From assembly GCA_036374795.1 (NCBI GenBank), contig DASUTC010000037.1:28661-92660 (forward strand): DNA of 64,000 nucleotides, given 5' to 3'. The position numbers were made by a program, and so were the translations under genes. Source of the DNA: Herpetosiphonaceae bacterium (lineage in GTDB: Bacteria > Chloroflexota > Chloroflexia > Chloroflexales > Kallotenuaceae). The notes below the pieces were generated by a model, which worked only from the letters and a program-made list of their open reading frames with translations, searched no databases and was not told where the DNA came from. Positions 8,549 through 16,089 of the stretch are shown here, piece after piece (the stretch's first letter is position 1; the number at the start of each line of letters is the position of its first letter).

Positions 8549-9577
8549 TCACGAGTTGAATGTTGCCAGAATCTCGGCGCACACTGCCCGCAGCCGCTGA
8601 TCGTCGCCTTCGCGGCAATCAGCAGACGGCAGGAGCTTCATGTAGTCCGGCAGTTGAGCGCTATATAAGCAGATCGGGACCAGGCGCGGCTCGCCGACGG
8701 TGCGGTGCCGGTAAAAGGCCACGTTGAATTCCTCCTGGCAGGCTTTCGATCTTAAATATGCCGGAGAGTAGAGCGCGATCATCGTGTGGCTGCGGTCGAT
8801 CGTGTCGTAGATCTGCTGCTGCCAGGCAGTGGCGGGGTTGAGCGCCTGCCGATCGAGGAAGATGTTCATGTCGGGCCGCTCCTGGCGTAGCTCGGCGGCG
8901 ATCAGGTAGGCTTTATCGCTACTGTCTTGCTTGGAGTAGCTGATGAACACATTGTCCTGCTGGATGGAGCGGGGCGGGAGCGGCTCTGTCTGGTACTGGG
9001 CTTTCAACCGGGCGAATGCCTGCTTCAAAGCGGCTGCTTTGGGCGCCGATTGCTCGAAGAGCTTGAGCCGTCGCACCGGCAGCCCAAGGCGCATCCACTG
9101 CGTTGCCGCGTCGAGCAGCGCCGTCACCACCTGATTAACCGGCTCATCCCGATTGCTGGTCGTCATCAGCGGCATAGCAACCGAAACCGGATCGCCGATT
9201 GCGAGCACCGGCGCCAGGCTGCGAAAAATATCGCCGACGACCTCGGTAATGTTGCCGAAGATCGGCGGCTCGAAGCACAAGATGCGCTTGAACGCAATAC
9301 CCTCTGGCGGCGCGATCAGCTCATGCGATAGCCAGGCCGAGCAGATCGAGCACAGATCGACGGCCTTGTTTTTTGCAAGTTCCTCGACGGAGACACCTCG
9401 GCGGTAGAGCGAGCCGATCAACGTGCCGGATATGGGTAGATAGCTGTTGGGAAAGGCGGAAACGACCAATATATCAACTGTTTCGTGTGTCGGCAGATTC
9501 GTCAGATCGCCACGATACAGCTCGATCGTTCGCGCCTCGGTACCATAAACGACGGTCAGCACGTCCAGTAATTCCAT
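8549..9577 (-). CDS. Macro-like domain fused to a TIR domain
   Basis: The product is 342 residues. Residues 1-175 resemble a divergent macro domain: YRGDLTNLP at 21, VDILVVSAFPNSYLP at 34-48, SGTLIGSLYRRG, and a late VSVAMPLMTTSNRDEP (131-146) in place of the macro glycine-rich loop. Residues 208-342 are a TIR domain: NVFISYSKQD (box 1), then FLDRQALNPATAWQQQI, MIALYSPAYLRSKACQEEF with Cys280 and Glu283 at the place of the catalytic Glu of NAD-cleaving TIR enzymes. No signal peptide or membrane segment is present. A role in NAD+ or ADP-ribose signalling, for instance anti-phage defence, is inferred. The gene stands alone between the GH13 gene and a divergent oxidoreductase, with no recognisable defence partner. 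Confidence 0.75.
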   Translation of the reverse strand: MELLDVLTVVYGTEARTIELYRGDLTNLPTHETVDILVVSAFPNSYLPISGTLIGSLYRRGVSVEELAKNKAVDLCSICSAWLSHELIAPPEGIAFKRILCFEPPIFGNITEVVGDIFRSLAPVLAIGDPVSVAMPLMTTSNRDEPVNQVVTALLDAATQWMRLGLPVRRLKLFEQSAPKAAALKQAFARLKAQYQTEPLPPRSIQQDNVFISYSKQDSSDKAYLIAAELRQERPDMNIFLDRQALNPATAWQQQIYDTIDRSHTMIALYSPAYLRSKACQEEFNVAFYRHRTVGEPRLVPICLYSAQLPDYMKLLPSADCREGDDQRLRAVCAEILATFNS

Positions 9578-9646
9578 CCCTTAACCCCCTGCCGCTCATG
9601 GGCGGTCCCGTCACCTGCGCGACGAAATCCAAGTTTTGCGCTCTAC

Positions 9647-9776
9647 GTTTCGAGTTCCAGGTTTCCCTGGTGTGCCGGGCGCCCTCCGGGCATGGCGCCC
9701 GTTCTTGATGTGTTTTTGTTCCCGTGTTCCTTTGTTCTTGCGCCCCGGCCTCACGGTTCTTGGTTCCTGGTTTGCA
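9647..9776. repeat. Heptad-periodic intergenic repeat, copy A
   Basis: The spacer between the divergent TIR and oxidoreductase genes contains 7-base units: gtttcga, gttccag, gtttccc (9647-9667) and gttcttg, gttcctg, gtttgca (9756-9776), with a run of TTTGTTC-like words between them. The same unit family recurs at 12459, 14321, 33594, 48741 and 56652. No gene was found in 9578-9790. Confidence 0.6.
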
Positions 9777-9790
9777 GTACCATAGATGTG

Positions 9791-10222
9791 ATGATGCTAA
9801 CCGATCAACAGTTGGCCTTTATTCTGGCACAGCGCGTCGGACGGCTTGCAACGGTCGATGCCGTTGGCGATCCGCATGTTATTCCAGTCTGTTACGCCTG
9901 CGACGGCCATTCGCTGTATATCGCCCTCGATGCCAAGCCGAAGCGAGTCGCGCCGCAGCAGCTTCGCCGTGTGCGTAATATTCTCGACCATCCGCAGGTT
10001 GCGCTGGTCGTCGACCGCTATAGCGACGACTGGAGCGTGCTGGCCTATGTGCTGATCCGTGGTGCGGCGTCGCTGCTCGCCGTCGATAGCCCGGAGCATC
10101 GTTCGGCTGTCGAGCTGCTCAGGGCGCGCTACCATCAATACCAGACGATGCCGATCGATCAGCAGCCGGTCATCGTCATTCGTCCATCGTCGGTTGTGGC
10201 CTGGGGGATGCTATACGTCTAA
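9791..10222 (+). CDS. PPOX-class F420/flavin-dependent oxidoreductase
   Basis: The product is 143 residues from the ATG at 9791. The split-barrel fold of the pyridoxamine-phosphate-oxidase superfamily is seen in FILAQRVGRLATVDAVGDPHVIPVCYAC, then LYIALDAKPKRV, VALVVDRYSDDWSVLAYVLIRGAA and a C-terminal VIVIRPSSVVAWG. This order is characteristic of the small Rv0121-type family (TIGR03668), which is predicted to use coenzyme F420 or FMN. Substrate unknown. The frame is open further upstream into the repeat region, but that part is low-complexity and unlike the family, so the internal ATG is preferred. No clear Shine-Dalgarno site is present. Confidence 0.78.
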   Translation: MMLTDQQLAFILAQRVGRLATVDAVGDPHVIPVCYACDGHSLYIALDAKPKRVAPQQLRRVRNILDHPQVALVVDRYSDDWSVLAYVLIRGAASLLAVDSPEHRSAVELLRARYHQYQTMPIDQQPVIVIRPSSVVAWGMLYV

Positions 10223-10560
10223 GCGACGCGACGATCAGACGGCGTCATTGCGTGCTGGCTGTGGCGTGCTGGGGGTGTTGGCACGACTTTTAGGCTGTCC
10301 TGGTATGCGACGAGACGACGATCAGCCGGGCTGGTTCGGATCTCCTGATTCGTCTCGATGCGATGCGCACGCATCTGCTCCTGTTTAAGGCATCACGCTC
10401 AACAGGATACCATGTTGTCCGAACTCTGTTGCAGCCTGAGCCGATCGCGCGAGCCGTACATGTTGAGCAGAGCGCTAGGGAAAGGCATAAATAGGTGTTT
10501 TCGTCAGTTTTTCGCATCACAGCGCGGCGCGTGCCCTCCGCTGGCCTGGAGCGGCAGCAG
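10223..10560. other. Intergenic stretch with no recognised feature
   Basis: No open frame with a plausible start, codon pattern or known motif was found in this stretch. It ends at the promoter of the small membrane-protein gene. Confidence 0.4.
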
Positions 10561-10590
10561 TTGCAGCATCGAGCGTTTCTCGGCTACAAT
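10561..10590 (+). promoter_or_regulatory. Sigma-70 type promoter for the small membrane protein gene
   Basis: TTGCAG (10561-10566) and TACAAT (10585-10590) are separated by 18 bases. Transcription would start near 10597, about 30 bases before the ATG at 10626, leaving room for the GGGAG ribosome binding site. Confidence 0.55.
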
Positions 10591-10625
10591 CGGTGTCGAT
10601 GCAATGAACTATTCGGGAGCAGACT

Positions 10626-10784
10626 ATGCTGCGCAGTGTTGCGGCTGCCGCGCTGCTGATCGCGCTGGCGTACATTGTCCATCTGCGGCGTGAGCTGGGG
10701 CTGGCGCGCAGCCGGGGCGATATGTACCGAGACATCGCCGCGCAACTTGATCGTCAACGGGCAAACTCATCGCCGTCCGCATAA
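10626..10784 (+). CDS. Small single-pass membrane protein (52 residues)
   Basis: The short frame reads MLRSVAAAALLIALAYIVHL, one hydrophobic helix of about 18 residues, then a charged tail RRELGLARSRGDMYRDI and a Gln/Arg/Ser-rich end. It has a GGGAG site 7 bases before the ATG, a good sigma-70 promoter upstream and a stem-loop with T-run at its stop codon, so it looks like an independent small gene. The tail would face the cytoplasm if the positive-inside rule holds. No family was recognised and no function is proposed. Confidence 0.55.
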   Translation: MLRSVAAAALLIALAYIVHLRRELGLARSRGDMYRDIAAQLDRQRANSSPSA

Positions 10785-10800
10785 GCGGACCTCGGTTTTT
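10775..10800 (+). terminator. Intrinsic terminator overlapping the small gene's stop codon
   Basis: GTCCGC and GCGGAC form a 6-bp stem with an ATAA loop that contains the stop codon; CTCGG and TTTTT follow. It separates the small gene from the phosphatase gene that starts 12 bases later. Confidence 0.55.
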
Positions 10801-10811
10801 CAGGAGCACCC

Positions 10812-12350
10812 ATGCAGCATCGCAGCGCCGAAACAGGTCTTTCGGTTATGCCACAGCGCGTCGGCGTGATCGACCTTGGCTCGAATACGACACGGCTGAT
10901 TGTGATGGAGTATCAGCCGCACTACGCCTACAAGCTGATCGACGAGCTGAAAGAGACGGTTCGGCTGATCGAAGGCGCGGGCAGCAGCAATACGCTCCAG
11001 GCCGCACCGATCGAGCGCGCGCTGAAGGCGGTGAAGATGTTCGCCTCGTTCACCAGGGCGACGGACGTGCCACGGGTGATCGGCATCGCCACCAGCGCCG
11101 TGCGCGATGCCGTCAATCAAGCCGATGTGCTGCATCGGATCGCCAGGGAGACTGGGATCGATTTTCGGGTGGTGAGCGGCGAGGAAGAGGCGTACTACGG
11201 CTACCTGGGCGTGCTGAATAGCCTGCCGGTGCGCGACGGCTTTATTATCGACATCGGCGGCGGCTCGGCGCAGGTTAGCCTGGTGCGTGGCCGGGGCTTT
11301 GTACGCGCCACGAGCGCGCCGATCGGTGCGGTACGCATGACCGAGCGCTTTTTGCGCTCCGATCCGTCTTCCAAAAGCGAGGTTCGTGCCCTGGAAGAGC
11401 ATCTCGACTCGATCTTGCGGTCGCTCGACTGGTTCAAGCTCAGCCCGTCGATGCAGTTGGTCGGCATGGGCGGCACGATCCGCAATATCGCCAACATCGA
11501 TCAAAAGACGCAGGATTATCCGCTGGATCGGCTGCATGCGTACCAGCTTACCCGCGAGCGTGTCGAGGAGATCTGCGATGAGCTGCGCAAGCGGACGATC
11601 AAAGAGCGCGAGGATCTGCCGGGTCTGAACGACGAGCGTGCCGATGTGATCCTGGCCGGAGCGCTGGTGCTGCGCCAGATGATGCGCTACTGCAAAGCCG
11701 ATGTGCTGCATGTCGGCGGCGAGGGGCTGCGCGAGGGCGTGTTTTACGAGCAATTTCTGCCGGGTCTGCGGCCCGCGATCATTCCGAATCTGCGCGCGTT
11801 CGCCGTCGAAAACTTAGCGCGGGCCTACAACTACCAGCATATTCATGTCGCCAAGGTGTGCGAGCTGGCGCTGCAAATGTTCGATCAGTTGCAGACGCTT
11901 CACGGCTATGGTCCCTGGGAGCGTGAGCTGCTCGCAGCCGCCGCGACGCTCCACGACATCGGCGTTGAGGTGAACTACTACGAGCACCACAAGCATTCGG
12001 CGTATATCATTCTCAGCTCGGTCATGCCGGGCTACAACCATCGTGAGATTGCGATCATCGCGCTGCTGGCGCGCTACCACCGCAGGGGCGCGATCGATGT
12101 CGCGGCGCTGCGGCGCGTGCTGGCCGGGGACGACGAGACGCGGGTCGCGCGGCTGGCGGCGCTGCTGCGGATCGCCGAGTATCTCGATCGCTCGAAATCG
12201 CAGGTGGTCAGCGATGTGCGCTGTGTGGTCGACGGCAACGTCCAGATCATCGCCCAGACGGTCGGCGACGCGACGGTCGAGATCTGGGATGCTAATCGCC
12301 GCGCGGGGTTCTTCCGCAGGGCGTTCGGCGTCGATCTGGTGATCAAGTAG
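10812..12350 (+). CDS. ppx: Ppx/GppA exopolyphosphatase/pppGpp phosphatase
   Basis: The 512-residue protein has the ASKHA phosphatase core: GVIDLGSNTTRLIV (phosphate-1, residues 18-31), GIATSAVRDA, GEEEAYYGY, and FIIDIGGGSAQVSLV (phosphate-2), then GMGGTIRN. The C-terminal part is an HD-like helical domain with LLAAAATLHDIGVEVNYYEHHKHSAY, as in long Ppx proteins. The start ATG follows a CAGGAGC site. It would hydrolyse inorganic polyphosphate from the end or the 5'-phosphate of pppGpp; sequence alone does not separate these. It converges on genes for a CHAD and a CYTH protein, both linked to polyphosphate, which favours the polyphosphate reading. Confidence 0.88.
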   Translation: MQHRSAETGLSVMPQRVGVIDLGSNTTRLIVMEYQPHYAYKLIDELKETVRLIEGAGSSNTLQAAPIERALKAVKMFASFTRATDVPRVIGIATSAVRDAVNQADVLHRIARETGIDFRVVSGEEEAYYGYLGVLNSLPVRDGFIIDIGGGSAQVSLVRGRGFVRATSAPIGAVRMTERFLRSDPSSKSEVRALEEHLDSILRSLDWFKLSPSMQLVGMGGTIRNIANIDQKTQDYPLDRLHAYQLTRERVEEICDELRKRTIKEREDLPGLNDERADVILAGALVLRQMMRYCKADVLHVGGEGLREGVFYEQFLPGLRPAIIPNLRAFAVENLARAYNYQHIHVAKVCELALQMFDQLQTLHGYGPWERELLAAAATLHDIGVEVNYYEHHKHSAYIILSSVMPGYNHREIAIIALLARYHRRGAIDVAALRRVLAGDDETRVARLAALLRIAEYLDRSKSQVVSDVRCVVDGNVQIIAQTVGDATVEIWDANRRAGFFRRAFGVDLVIK

Positions 12351-12363
12351 GCGGAGTTTCGCG

Positions 12364-12505
12364 CTCAGGCCCTCACCACGCCGGGCGCCATGCCCTACTC
12401 GCGCGGGTTCCCTTTCCCGCGCGGCTTTCAGGATAGGAGAGGGGAGAAGCTCATCCCGGTTCTTGGTTCTTTGTTTTCCCTTTGTTCCTTTGCTCCCGTG
12501 TTCTT
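12364..12505. repeat. Intergenic repeats between convergent ppx and CHAD genes
   Basis: Two repeat types lie here. 12366-12448 begins CAGGCCCTCACC and ends GGATAGGAGAGGGGA, with an internal inverted repeat (CGCGCGGG and CCCGCGCG); a second copy of the frame lies at 63239-63300. From 12459 onward are 7-base units (gttcttg, gttcttt, gttttcc) of the heptad family. Confidence 0.55.
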
Positions 12506-13644
12506 TAAATTCCCGCCACCAGCTTGGCGAGCTTGCGCCGCGTCTCGCGGCTGCTTAGCTCCTGCCACATCGGCACAAGAGCCTCAACCAGCCTGGCTCG
12601 GTCGGCCAGACGCAGATCGGTGTAGCGAGCGCTGGACGCGGACGGCTGCTCGGTCGTCTCTGGGTCGGCGGTGTCGGCGGCTGATGCTACGAGCGATCCG
12701 TCCGACTCAGGCGGCGCCGACTTCGCCTCGGATGGCTGCATCGTGTCTGGCGTGGGCTGCTGCGCCGCTGGTATGGCGGTATGCGCGTCGGCGTGCCCGT
12801 CTGTTGCCTGGTGGATGAGATGATCATCGACCGCAAAGTAGGCCAGCGCCACATCGGCATCGTGGATCTCGCCCAGATGCTCCTGCATCGCCTCGACCAG
12901 CTTGATCAACTTCCTGGCGTCGGTGCCCAGCGCGGGCTCGAACAACTCAAGCGTGTAGCGCAGATGCTTGCAGGCAATGCGCAGCTCGTGCAGCCGCTCT
13001 GAGGACGCGCGCGGCATCACGGTTTCAAAGTGCTCGGCAGCCTCGTACTCGTGCCAGATCGCGCTTCCGGCATGATGGCGCACCAGCAGCGGCAATCCAT
13101 CACCGCTGGCCTGAATATCCTCCAGCGGACAGAGCAGAAAATCGTTGAGGTCGCGCAGCAGGCGCGCGGTGCGCTTGCGCTGGAGCTCGGCGACCAGATC
13201 GGCGTGGGCGGCCTCGCGCTCGGCCTCAAGCCGCTCGATCGCCGCGTCGACCTCGCTCCGCGCGCGCTCCGTGAGCAGCGGCGCGTCCCTCCGTAGCCGG
13301 ATCAGCATCACGTCGTGGTCGCGCACTTCGCCCAGGCTGCGCGCCAGCGAGCGCAGACGTTTGCGCAGATCGGCGACGATCTTCGGCTGATACGCCACTG
13401 CGGTCGATTGCATGCTGGCGCGCAGCCGACGAGTTGCGACGCGCATCTGGTGAACATCATGCGGATCGTCGCCGCTCAGCACGCCTGGCAGATGCTCGTA
13501 CAGCTTGCAGGCGTGTTTCGCCAGCGTCATCCGCGATGCCAGCGCCAGCTCGGTCGTTCCCGCGAACGAGGCCACATCGGCCAGCGCCGCGATCTGATCC
13601 GGCAGCGTGGGAAGATCGATCTTGCGTGATTTAGCCTTGCTCAT
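12505..13644 (-). CDS. CHAD domain protein (polyphosphate-binding)
   Basis: The product is 379 residues from the ATG at 13644; the frame opens 12 codons further only to a TTG. CHAD domains are conserved-histidine alpha-helical bundles that bind polyphosphate granules. The two halves are visible: DPHDVHQMRVATRRLRASM followed by LRSLARSLGEVRDHDVMLIRL, and later LHELRIACKHLRYTLELFEP with HLGEIHDADVAL. Between about residues 290 and 340 an Ala/Pro/Ser/Glu-rich, probably disordered insertion interrupts the last helices. It sits 38 bases after the stop of the CYTH gene and is surely cotranscribed with it. In many bacteria the two domains are fused in one protein; here they are separate. Confidence 0.85.
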   Translation of the reverse strand: MSKAKSRKIDLPTLPDQIAALADVASFAGTTELALASRMTLAKHACKLYEHLPGVLSGDDPHDVHQMRVATRRLRASMQSTAVAYQPKIVADLRKRLRSLARSLGEVRDHDVMLIRLRRDAPLLTERARSEVDAAIERLEAEREAAHADLVAELQRKRTARLLRDLNDFLLCPLEDIQASGDGLPLLVRHHAGSAIWHEYEAAEHFETVMPRASSERLHELRIACKHLRYTLELFEPALGTDARKLIKLVEAMQEHLGEIHDADVALAYFAVDDHLIHQATDGHADAHTAIPAAQQPTPDTMQPSEAKSAPPESDGSLVASAADTADPETTEQPSASSARYTDLRLADRARLVEALVPMWQELSSRETRRKLAKLVAGI

Positions 13645-13682
13645 AGTCTTCCGCTCTCTTTGCGGGCGTTGTTCGATCAAGC

Positions 13683-14309
13683 CTACTGCTGTGCTTCGGG
13701 CGTCGAGCGCGATTGTTGTAGGAGGGCCACGCCACGGGCAAACTTCGAGCGATCTTCGGGCTGCGCCGGGAGCTGCGCCTGGATCAGCCTGCCCACAGCT
13801 TCCAGATCGTCGCGCGTGCCGCCCTTGAGTTCGACCTCCAGCTCGTGCATCGGCTCCTGCTCCGAGCCTGCAATGATCGCGCCCTCGTCGAGCGCCACCT
13901 CGCCGATCGGCTGATCGCCGCGCAGCAGCGCCCAGGTCCGCCGCCGGTTTTGCACTGCCAGCAACGGCGCGATCGGCTGCGCGCCGATCAGGTCGCTAAG
14001 CCGCTGCCGGATCGCGTCGGGCCACGCGGCGGGATCATGGCCCGTGGTCGGCTCTTCCCACTCTTCGCGGGCATGAACGCCCTGCTCGATCGTAGCCGGG
14101 CCTTTGAGCGTCACCACGGCGCTTGCGCCCCCGGCGCGCAGCCGCACCGCGTGGCGGGTCTGAATCAGCGCGCGGTCGGCGGTGTCGAAGAACGTATCGT
14201 GCTGATCGACGGTGTGGCGCTCCCCTAGATGATACTGCCCCCAGTCAAGCGCCTCCACGCGCTCGGCTGAAACCGGCTCCGTCAGCGTAAATTTCGCTTC
14301 GATTTCCAT
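13683..14309 (-). CDS. CYTH domain triphosphatase-like protein
   Basis: The product is 208 residues, starting at the ATG at 14309 so that it begins MEIEAKF, which is the ExExK metal-binding signature of the CYTH (triphosphate tunnel) superfamily. Further conserved parts are DQHDTFFDTADRALIQTRHAVRLR, VVTLKGP, the acidic EEWEEP, IGEVALDEG and a final MHELEVELKGG with DDRSKFARG-like end. Such enzymes hydrolyse inorganic tripolyphosphate or thiamine triphosphate or make cAMP (class IV cyclase); neighbouring CHAD favours inorganic (tri)polyphosphate. A GAGG site lies 7 bases before the start. An upstream TTG would add six residues unlike the family. Confidence 0.83.
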   Translation of the reverse strand: MEIEAKFTLTEPVSAERVEALDWGQYHLGERHTVDQHDTFFDTADRALIQTRHAVRLRAGGASAVVTLKGPATIEQGVHAREEWEEPTTGHDPAAWPDAIRQRLSDLIGAQPIAPLLAVQNRRRTWALLRGDQPIGEVALDEGAIIAGSEQEPMHELEVELKGGTRDDLEAVGRLIQAQLPAQPEDRSKFARGVALLQQSRSTPEAQQ

Positions 14310-14320
14310 TGTGGGCCTCT

Positions 14321-14383
14321 GTTCCAAGTTCCAAGTTTCGAGTTCCAGATTCCAGGTTTTCTGCCCTTGTTCGCTTGTTCGTT
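14321..14383. repeat. Heptad-periodic intergenic repeat, copy C
   Basis: Nine consecutive 7-base words run from 14321: gttccaa, gttccaa, gtttcga, gttccag, attccag, gttttct, gcccttg, ttcgctt, gttcgtt. They fill the gap between the C39-like lipoprotein gene and the CYTH gene; this is the clearest array of the family in the window. Confidence 0.7.
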
Positions 14384-14387
14384 CGCA

Positions 14388-15359
14388 TTACGTGCCGGGC
14401 CGCGCCAGGGCCAGACCGTCGTAGGCTTGCGCGCCCCAGGCGGCCAGAAACGTCGACCAGGGCACATGGTACTCGGTTGGGCGCTGCCGGTTGCTGGAGG
14501 TTGGGCCGAGCACGTCGCGGATCGCCACGCCCTGCTCGTTGTAGCCGATCACCACGACTGCGTGGTCGTTGCCCAGCACGGTGTGCCGGGTGCGACCGTC
14601 GGGCATGACCCAGAGCGCCGGACGCCACTTTTTGAAATCGACGGTGGTTTTGATCCAGACCAGCTCGCCGCGATCGAGCGCCGACTCCACGGCCTCGCGT
14701 GAGCTGACGGGCGTGGCGCGCACGCCGTAGTGCGCAAACACCGGAATCATCGCTGTGCCGGTCGAGCGCGCTAAAAAGCTCTTGGTGTAGTCGCCCGAAT
14801 ACCCCTGCTCGATGTCGCCGCCGTGGATCATCCAGACGCCATCTTTTTCCTCGTACCACGGCTCGATCCGCCGGTCCATCGGCGTTTGCGCGATAATCTC
14901 TTCGACGCTGGCCGCGATGCCGTAGGTCGCCAGCACCACCCAGGCGGCGTCGAACTCGCACGAGTACTGATACCGCTGTCCGTTCTTGGATGCCGCCTCG
15001 ATGTAGGCCGTGTAGCGCTGCCTGCCCTTCACGATCGGCGCTGCGGTGGGTGGGATCGGTGTTGCAGTGGGTGGGATGGGCGTCGCAGTGGGTGGAATGG
15101 GCGTCGCAGTGGGTGGGATGGGCGTCGCAGTGGGTGGGATGGGCGTCGCAGTGGGCAGAACCGTAGGCGTTGCGACCGTCGGCGTGGCGCTGGGCACAAA
15201 CGCCGTGCTTTCGGGCGGAAGCTGCACGGGGATGCCCTGCTCGACGACAGCGACTGGCTCAGCGGCGGGCGGTGCGACGCCACACCCGGCCAGTCCAAGC
15301 GTGCCCAGCGCGATCAGCGCTCGCGTCGCGCTCCAACGTTTCCGTACTCGCCAATCCAT
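14388..15359 (-). CDS. Lipoprotein with C39-like cysteine peptidase domain
   Basis: The product is 323 residues from the ATG at 15359 (AGGAT site upstream); an open extension of 21 codons lacks one. Residues 1-26 are a lipoprotein signal peptide ending in LGLAGC. A Thr/Pro-rich stalk follows, with five repeats of PTATPIP, which should span the cell wall. The domain from about residue 110 is C39/papain-like: Cys134 in YSCEFDAAW, His266 in GNDHAVVVIGYN and Asp282 in IRDVLGP can form the triad. It probably cleaves peptides or cell-wall crossbridges outside the membrane. No bacteriocin transport genes are near, so a role in leader peptide removal is unlikely. Confidence 0.75.
   Translation of the reverse strand: MDWRVRKRWSATRALIALGTLGLAGCGVAPPAAEPVAVVEQGIPVQLPPESTAFVPSATPTVATPTVLPTATPIPPTATPIPPTATPIPPTATPIPPTATPIPPTAAPIVKGRQRYTAYIEAASKNGQRYQYSCEFDAAWVVLATYGIAASVEEIIAQTPMDRRIEPWYEEKDGVWMIHGGDIEQGYSGDYTKSFLARSTGTAMIPVFAHYGVRATPVSSREAVESALDRGELVWIKTTVDFKKWRPALWVMPDGRTRHTVLGNDHAVVVIGYNEQGVAIRDVLGPTSSNRQRPTEYHVPWSTFLAAWGAQAYDGLALARPGT
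15040..15144 (-). repeat. 21-bp tandem repeat encoding PTATPIP units
   Basis: Five consecutive 21-bp units (15040, 15061, 15082, 15103, 15124), the last two identical and the others 1-4 bases different, lie inside the C39-like lipoprotein gene. They encode the Pro/Thr stalk. Near-identity at DNA level suggests recent expansion by slippage, so stalk length may vary between strains. Confidence 0.85.
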
Positions 15360-15369
15360 CTGTGTGATC

Positions 15370-15987
15370 CTATTCTTCTGGCCGATAGACCGGACGCGGC
15401 AGCGTAAACGTATCGGTGACACGGGCGTAATCGTTTCCGGCTAGCCGTGCGATCGGCTTGAGCGCGTCGAGGACGATGTAGCCGTTCTGATACACGTCGT
15501 CGCGCAGATGGATCAGCATCACCCGCCCGATCACCACCTCGCCGCCGCGCGCGCTGCCGACATGCACGATCTGATCGACGCGACACTCGAAGGCGACCGC
15601 CGCCTCTGCCACTCGCGGCGGCGCGACAAGCTGGCCCGGCAGCGCGCGCAGCCCGACCATCGCGAACTCGTCCAGCTCGGACGGATAATCTGCCGATGTC
15701 TGGTTCATCGTCTCGGCCAGATCTTCGCTCACAATATGCAGCACGAACTCGCCGGTCGCCTGGATGTTGCGGAGCGTATCTTTGGGCGAGCCGTCGCCGC
15801 GTCGCTGGGGACAGAATAATACCATCGGCGGATCGGTACACGCAACGTTGAAGTAGGAAAACGGCGCGAGATTGGGCCTGCCCTCGGCGCTGAGCGATGC
15901 GACCCAGGCGATCGGACGGGGCACGACCGCGCCGATCATGATTTTATAGATCTCTCGTTCCGAGAGCGTAGCCGGATCGATCTGCAT
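15370..15987 (-). CDS. Flavin reductase-like FMN-binding protein
   Basis: The 205-residue protein matches the flavin reductase-like domain (split barrel): IYKIMIGAVVPRPIAWVASLS, NLAPFSYFNVACTDPPMVLFCPQ, KDTLRNIQATGEFVLHIV and FECRVDQIVHVG. The PRPIAWV and APFSYFN segments hold FMN. It would reduce flavin with NAD(P)H or act as a small flavoenzyme; no monooxygenase partner is adjacent, and its substrate is unknown. It precedes the C39-like lipoprotein gene by only 10 bases on the same strand, which suggests joint transcription but no evident joint function. Confidence 0.8.
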   Translation of the reverse strand: MQIDPATLSEREIYKIMIGAVVPRPIAWVASLSAEGRPNLAPFSYFNVACTDPPMVLFCPQRRGDGSPKDTLRNIQATGEFVLHIVSEDLAETMNQTSADYPSELDEFAMVGLRALPGQLVAPPRVAEAAVAFECRVDQIVHVGSARGGEVVIGRVMLIHLRDDVYQNGYIVLDALKPIARLAGNDYARVTDTFTLPRPVYRPEE

Positions 15988-16089
15988 GACGACTCCTGGC
16001 GCAACATTAATCTACGGGCAAACGTATCATTGTCGTTGTCACCATTATGCATCATCTACGACGATCTTTCCGCTCAAAGGAACTGAGCT

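Noticed and set aside
7424..8668. A 414-codon plus-strand frame opposite the start of the GH13 gene
   Set aside because: No motif, no promoter or ribosome binding site, and most of it is antisense to well-supported coding sequence.
14321..14383. Heptad repeats considered as CRISPR or as a phase-variable coding repeat
   Set aside because: The 7-base units are degenerate, have no spacers and lie outside genes.
15040..15144. Short spaced repeats considered as a CRISPR array
   Set aside because: Units are directly tandem without unique spacers and lie in frame inside a lipoprotein gene.
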